Positions 58,295-64,000 of a DNA stretch of 64,000 nucleotides are shown piece by piece. The stretch spans positions 11,310,725-11,374,724 of the forward strand of contig OX579634.1 of assembly GCA_951230915.1 (NCBI GenBank). Direction: 5' to 3'. Under the pieces are notes generated by a model. It was not told the origin of the DNA. It saw nothing but the letters and a program-made list of their open reading frames with translations, and made no database searches. A program made the position numbers and the translations under genes. Position 1 is the first letter of the stretch. Each line of letters opens with the position of its first letter. Source of the stretch: Antitrichia curtipendula. Taxonomy: Eukaryota; Streptophyta; Bryopsida; Hypnales; Leucodontaceae.

Positions 58295-60058
58295 CCCCCT
58301 ATCCTTGATCCTTAAACAATATGAGTTGGTCACCGCAGAAATGATTTGTTTTGGTAACGTGTGAATTGTTGGTTTAAAAAAATGAAGAAAGCACAAACTA
58401 ATGTAGAAGACCTTCCCTTTTCACAAAAAATTTGGAGGATGAATAGTTGGACTTCTATCCGTCGTGCATGGAGAGATTCTTTGTCATTCATCGACCAGAA
58501 AAACATCCTCAGCGTTGTTTATGGGTTACGCTTGCAGTCATCATCACGGACTCGTTTCACGGCCCCTTGAGATGGAGTGGAGCTCGCTGTTTCCAAACTA
58601 CGATGGATGAAAGCTGCAATCCATGACGGTGTAAAATCTTTGGGAAGACGTCGCTGTTGGGATAATTCTGAGGCGCAGGAACAGTAATCGTCACCAAAGA
58701 CTTGCTTCACGATAGAATTTCTGAATGTTGCAGTTGCGCTCGCAGTGACAGGAATGCCAAGATTCCCATCATCTTCGGAATTTGCAGATCGAGATCACGA
58801 CCTCTGCCGCTACTTTTTCGACCTATTTGGCTGTGCTTGGCCCGTTAATTTGCCATCACCATCATCAGTCGCAACTCTCGTTTGTGACGGAACTGGTTGT
58901 CCCTAATTGTAGTTTGTGATTGAACAACTGCTTTCAGAAATTATTTTTTTTAAAAGCGTCGCTCGCTCACTCGCTCACCTACTGCACTTCCGCATCCAAT
59001 CTGCTTGTGTGGCGACATGCGAGGCGCATCCGACACTCCCAAAGTGTTCGTCCTGGAGTATGGAATCATGCACAAAAAGTGTGCGTGTCTTAGTGGATAA
59101 CTCGTCTTGTCCTCATCGCCTGAAAGCTGGCAGGGAGGAGCGGTCCGTGACCCCCGCCAATCACGCGTCGCCGCTGACAGGAGGAAAGTTTTTTTCACTC
59201 AAACATTGAGCGCACAGTACTATTTGATTCCTAACTCTGGGTGAATTTTTTTGCCGCCTACATTTATGAGACCGAATCTAGGATATAGCCATACCGGTAT
59301 GGTAGGATTTGCTGGCAACCACGGCTTGCGGTGGTCCATTCGGGATTAGGACGGAGTTGAGGTGTAAAGTAATGCACGAGGTTAATCGACAACGAATGCT
59401 TTGAGCGCCGCGCGGCGTGGGAACTGAAAGCTAGGCCGGCGTGAGGCAGAAAGGTAATAGTTCACTTGACGGATCGGAGGCTGTCTGATCTGCACATCGG
59501 GGGTAGCTCCTTGGATTTTTGATGCTTCAGTAAGCTGAAGTTGAGTGAAGGTCCTGTGGCGGCGGCTGAAGTTTGAGTGGAATGGCGCATATGCGCTAGG
59601 GTTTGCAGTTGGTCGTCGAATTTCTTGTTGAGTGTAGAGTTAGTGCTCGGTCTGTTGCAGTTTACAGCTTCTGTCTGCTTGCCATTGTGTTTGCGCTCCA
59701 GAGTGAGGGTGATTGTGTTTGTGATTTGGAAATTTTGTGCTGAAGTGGATGAGCTGAAGCGAGAGATGCTTACCGCACCGGCGGCAAAGCTCGCTAGCCA
59801 GGGAGACGTCGCTATCGCTTTGGATTTGTTTGTATTGATGCGGCACGTAGAGAAGAATCGTTATCGAAGTGGCCACAACTGCTCAAATTCTCTGTGCATT
59901 TGCTAGAGGCGCAATGACAGCCAGAAGAAGACGAAATTGAACGGTTATCCTTCTTTTTCATCCGCATCAGTGCGGCATTGAGGTTTCTTCTTCTTCGTCG
60001 TCGTCGTCAGTTCTGCATTGGAGGGGCGTGAAATTAGGTTTAGCCTTGTCGGGGAGAG
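58295..60058. other. upstream region and leader of the MFS transporter
   Basis: From about 58700 base composition rises towards that of gene-associated DNA. The leader directly upstream of 60059 contains several short upstream frames, and CGTCGTCGTCGTC at about 59996-60008 is a small trinucleotide run. CCATACCGGTATGG at about 59289 is a perfect 14-bp palindrome. Open frames at 58361-58570 and 58916-59209 (+) have no recognised motif. Confidence 0.5.
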
Positions 60059-62919
60059 ATGATGTGGACGAATCGATGGTTGGTGCTGGTGGCGTCGATA
60101 TGGCTACAGTCATGCTCGGGAATCGGGTACGTTTTCGGAAGCTTGTCGCCGGTGATTAAGATCTCGTTAGACTACAATCAGAAGCAAATCAATCGGCTCG
60201 GGGTTGCGAAAGACATCGGTGACAGCGTTGGCCTTCTGGCGGGTTTCCTGTGCGACTGGCTGCCGACTTGGGCGCTCATCTTGGTGGGCATCGTGCAGAA
60301 CTTCGTTGGCTATGGGTGGCTATGGCTGATTGTGGTCCATCGAGTTTCGCAACCACATTTCGCCCTGGTGAGTCCCTTTCTTTCTTTCTTGTATCGCAAG
60401 TCCTGTGTATGAGTGTTTCACCCTATTTTCATTTCAAGGGCTGTGTAAGATAGAGGATACTCTATCCGTCACTTTAAGCATTTAAATTACATGTGATAGT
60501 GTCCTTTCATTCGGAGATCAGTAAGTAGCTCCGGAGAGACCGCTTTGGTTACAAGAACCAAACTCTCTTGAGATTAAATTTTCTCAATGTATGTATTTAT
60601 TATGCAACCTTTCAAAGTGGGAGGTTGTAGACCATTATTGAAGGACAGTATAGAACCCCATTTTTCCTTCAATGATAAATGACCACAGATATTTAGTCGA
60701 TTCATATGTATTTTCACCCAACCTGCTAATTGAATGCAACCAAGTGTATTGGAAGAGGTGAGTTGCTGTTGATAACGGGGAGACAATTTTAGGATCCTCT
60801 ATCTTAGTATCTGCGACAATGTCCATTGGATCATTGTCAGTTTGATGGATGAGGCTGTGGGCAATGCTGCGAGGACAGGTGTGCTTGCTAATCCTGGTGG
60901 GGACGAACGGTGAAACGTACTTCAACACAGCGGCTTTGGTGTCCTCGGTTCGCAATTTTTCCCATTACAGGGGACCTGTGGTGGGCATCTTGAAAGGCTT
61001 TGGCGGACTAGGCGGCGCTATTTTCACTTGTGTATACACTGCCCTGTATGCCCCGGACCAAGCCTCCTTCATTTTCATGGTGGCTCTAGTTCCGTCTGTT
61101 GTTGCGTTGCTGTCCATGTTTGTGATCCGGCCCTTGTCCTTCGAAACCGAAGACAGTGATGTTCAGGACAAGAAGTTCAACTTCCTCTACGGCATTTGTT
61201 TAGTCTTGGCCGCCTATCTGTTGGGCACCATCATTGTGCAAGATAGCAGCTCCTCTGGGGGTCGTTCCAGCATGGATCGCATTTTTGCATTGGGATTGAT
61301 GACTCTGCTCGCTCTGCCCTTGGCCCTCATCATTCCCATGCCCAAACGGGCATCCGCACCGGACACGAGCTTTCAAGACGAAGTCAGTCAATTGCAAGCT
61401 CCGTTACTGGAGGATACCGAGATAGAAGCCGCAGTACGTGCCGAAGACTCACCTGCTGGGAGCAGCGACCTTGACAAGGTTCCTCAACTGCCAGTGCTGA
61501 GTTGGAAACAGTCGTCCCGTTTCAAAGAAGACGCCCTGCTCTTCAGCGAACTGGAAGACGAGAAGGAAACGTGGCCCGAGCCTGTTAGGCGTGACCGATT
61601 ACGCCGTGCTAGCTCTCGTTTGTACCGTGCTGTAGCGGAAGGCGCCATCAAACTGAAGCGGAAAAAGGGCCCTCGCCGAGGTGAAGACTTCACGATGAAG
61701 GAGGCTCTCATCAAGGCAGACTTGTGGCTGTTGTTCTTTGGCCTTGCGTGTGGCGCTGGATCTGGGTTAACGGTGATCGACAATCTGGGACAGATTTCGC
61801 AGTCCCTGGGATACAAAGATCCTCACATTTTCGTTGCCTTGATCAGCATTTGGAACTTCTTGGGTCGTCTCGGAGGTGGCTATGCATCCGAAGTGATTGC
61901 CAGGTGGGTACTCATTACCCATAAACATTTGGTCTATCTTCTGTTATATTAGAGATAAGGCGGAGGATTATTTTTCCGTCACTTTAAGAGTTTTATCACA
62001 TATAATAGTGTGCTTTCATTCGGCGAGACCTGTTTGGGTACAAGAGCCAAACTCCTTGACATCAAATGTTTATTGCTTTGTATGAATTTCTTATGCAATC
62101 ATTCAAAATGGGAGGTTGTAGATCACTTTTGAAGGGATAGTAGCCACACTCATTTCCATTCAAAGATTAGTAGCCATAGACATTTAGCTAAGTCATGTTT
62201 GCACTCAACTTGCTAATTGGAGGCCAACTGAGGGTAGTGGAAGAGATGAGCTGCTATTAGGAACAGGGTTGAGGCAATAGGAGACAGGATCACGTTTCTT
62301 TATGGGTTTCGTATCATCGACCTTAGCGCTCGTTGCTTTCAGATGAGTTTCATGCAGAGACAGAAATGAACAATTGATTGAAGGTGTGATGTGGTGGGGA
62401 TGAGTATGCAGAGAGTATGCACTGCCAAGGCCGATTCTTCTGGCAGCAGCGCAGACAATGATGGCGGTAGGCCATGCCGCACTGGCGGTCGCCTTGCCGG
62501 GCTCCTTGTATGCAGGCTCATTGATGGTGGGCATGGGATACGGAGCGCATTGGGCCATTGTTCCAGCCACTGCCTCGGAACTCTTTGGCTTGAAGAATTT
62601 CGGCATGCTGTACAACTTCCTGTGCATGGCGAACCCTGCCGGATCTCTCGTGTTCTCTGGGCTTATTGCCGGAACTCTTTATGACAGGGAGGCTCAGAAG
62701 CAGCAAGGCGGAACTGCCCCACCGGACGTGGACGCTTTGAAATGCGAAGGTGCTGTCTGTTTCCGGTTAACGCTGCTCATCATGACTGGAGTTTGCTTGC
62801 TTGGGGTTGCTTTCAACTTGATTCTCATTTCCCGCACGCGGCGTGTGTACACCATGTTGTATGCGAAGCAGCGTGATGAAGGAGCAGATGAGGAGAGTCG
62901 CAGCAAAGCCAGTAGTTAG
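60059..62919 (+). CDS. nodulin-like / NFD4-type major facilitator superfamily transporter
   Basis: Three exons, 60059-60367, 60879-61903 and 62412-62919, total 1842 nt and 613 residues, typical of the plant Nodulin-like MFS family. The N-terminal half carries the Nodulin-like domain: SCSGIGYVFGSLSPVIK, DIGDSVGLLAGFLCDWLP, VGTNGETYFNTAALVSSVRN and RGPVVGILKGFGGLGGAIFT. A long acidic/basic cytosolic loop (roughly residues 210-305) separates the halves. The second half has ADLWLLFFGLACGAGSGLTV, YALPRPILLAAAQ and GMGYGAHWAIVPATASELFG. About twelve membrane spans are expected. Exon 2 is placed at GTGTGC (60879) because it joins in phase 0 and gives the family's spacing before VGTNG. The start has a second Met in tandem. 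Transported substrate is unknown. Confidence 0.94.
60446..60806. mobile_element. TAAGATAGAGGAT-ended MITE in transporter intron 1
   Basis: The left end TAAGATAGAGGAT and the right end ATCCTCTATCTTA are exact 13-bp inverted repeats bounding 361 bp. No coding capacity. A diverged relative occupies the second intron of the same gene. Confidence 0.8.
61945..62275. mobile_element. related, diverged element in transporter intron 2
   Basis: Shares with the intron 1 element, in the same order, CCGTCACTTTAAG, TTTCATTCGG, TACAAGA(A/G)CCAAACTC, CTTATGCAA or its variant, GGGAGGTTGTAGA, CA(T/A)TTAG, ACTTGCTAATTGGA-type words and GTGGAAGAG(G/A)TGAG. Its right terminus no longer shows the ATCCTCTATCTTA end. 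Confidence 0.75.
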
Positions 62920-63410
62920 CACTCCCTTTAAAGTAATCGATATTTTTTTATAGAACTATAGTAAATCATTCTATATAGGAATTCACCCTCTATCCCTGAG
63001 AGTGTCGTTTTCACTTGCGTTGAGCAAGTAAATGGGGTCCATCAATGTGTCGGTGGTCTGTGGTTTTGACAATCTCAATGAGGTGTTACATTACCAGCAA
63101 CTCTTACTATTGAGCCTGGAGTTTCATTTGTGTTCACACGATCCTTGCAAATGAAGATATGTAAGTACCGGAGCTCTCTTTGCAAAATGTTCATTGTATA
63201 TTCCATTTTTCTGTGTAAGGATGGATCTTTGCAAGTAAATCATAGAATGCCTGCCACAAGTCATACACCACTTCAAAACTATGCGGGCGAGACTGGAAAT
63301 TGGTCGATTGCAGACATAGAATAGGATCTCTCTAAAATGTCAGTTTTGGCTTCTGAAACGCACATGATTATATGGGGTTCCAAAACACTGACAATAATTT
63401 GTTGCATGTA
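62920..63410. other. transporter 3' flank
   Basis: Non-coding sequence after the transporter stop codon; no further feature is supported. Confidence 0.5.
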
Positions 63411-63748
63411 AGGTAGGAGAGGTCCATGAAGTCCATTGCACTGGATGATGTACAAAGAGTGTACATTTCAGGAGGTGGATGGTATCAGAGGTACATTTTG
63501 CTTTCTCATTGCACCAACAATGTATAAATAGTGTACATTTTAGGAGGTGGATGCTATTAGTTACCACTGCATTTCAACTTCAAAAAATCCTAACTAATTC
63601 CACAAAGCTCCAAGAATATGAAATAACCACAGTTAGATGTCAACCCCATTTGTTTTTCAAGGAAATTTTATTGAAAAACATTTCAAGATGTCTAACCTCC
63701 ACAAATTATTTTCAGCCCTTTAATGGGCGCTTTATGGACCTCCTACCT
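63411..63748. mobile_element. AGGTAG-family MITE with TA flanks
   Basis: The left end AGGTAGGAGAGGTCCATGAAG-like block and the right end TTTATGGACCTCCTACCT are inverted repeats, with TA at 63409-63410 and 63749-63750. The interior contains a local direct duplication: AATGTA, ACATTT, AGGAGGTGGATG occurs twice around 63460-63550. Confidence 0.85.
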
Positions 63749-64000
63749 TAGAAGTGACACTTGATAGAAGTAATTGTTCTTGGAATTTATGAGGCCATGT
63801 TTGAAAGAAAGCATTGCACCATCTATAAATGATTTGGGTATATGTGTCGGGGGAAAATTAAATAAATTGAGTATTGTATGTGCTGTGGGTTGCCTAATGA
63901 AGTTACTTTGTACAAGAAATCTATGCAATTTTGGTTGTTTACAATGTATAGCAAATTCTGAAATATAAAAGTTGAGTTAAAAATACACTGAAATGAAGTC
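63749..64000. other. AT-rich end of window
   Basis: No gene, repeat or regulatory signal recognised. Confidence 0.5.

Noticed and set aside
60849..60878. Upstream extension of transporter exon 2 beginning MRLWAML
   Set aside because: LWAM resembles family text, but no acceptor gives a matching phase with exon 1; starting at 60879 joins in phase 0 and preserves the family's spacing before VGTNG.
1..64000. tRNA, rRNA and CRISPR arrays
   Set aside because: No tRNA-like or rRNA-like sequence was recognised by eye; the tandem arrays lack spacer structure, and the genes are eukaryotic.

Overview
The window is nuclear DNA of a land plant. Nine intron-containing protein genes can be rebuilt exon by exon with GT-AG junctions (one intron is GC-AG). 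Several products are plant-specific or plastid or mitochondrial proteins, and telomere-like CCCTAAA tracts and plant-type transposons (CACTA, small TA-flanked elements) are common. A CYB5D1-type gene, a family normally tied to motile cilia, points to a plant with swimming sperm. A bryophyte or other seed-free plant is the best guess, but the sequence does not settle the species.

Layout. 1-18.2 kb: AT-rich and gene-poor, built from tandem arrays, a TTAA-flanked element, a complete 2.15-kb non-autonomous CACTA element and a broken exon of a polypyrimidine-tract-binding protein. 18.3-31.3 kb: gene island with a 2-oxoglutarate dioxygenase (-), plastid-type ribose-5-phosphate isomerase (-), mitochondrial rhomboid (-) and 3-hydroxyacyl-CoA dehydrogenase (+, divergent from the rhomboid). 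31.3-35 kb: decayed repeats including a direct duplication. 35.0-39.9 kb: a 15-exon (6-4) photolyase (-); about 600 bp upstream lies a possible orphan transit-peptide exon (+). 40.7-45.5 kb: AT-rich repeats, including paired TA-flanked elements and a TTAA element inserted into an older repeat. 45.8-51.7 kb: convergent pair, proteasome subunit RPN12 (+) and plastid ribosome-hibernation factor PSRP1 (-). 53.8-56.3 kb: CYB5D1-like gene (+). 60.1-62.9 kb: nodulin-like/NFD4-type major-facilitator transporter (+), with related repeats in both of its introns. 63.4-63.7 kb: another small transposon.

The genes are unrelated housekeeping and metabolic functions, and nothing suggests a cluster or operon. 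I found no convincing new biological system. The observations most worth following are the 158-bp array carrying a hairpin with a compensatory change, the filled/empty-site evidence for a TTAA-targeting element, the CACTA element made of tandem arrays, and the coding of a dioxygenase C-terminus by a telomere-like repeat. Exon borders were assigned by eye from reading frame, splice motifs and family knowledge; no alignment was run.
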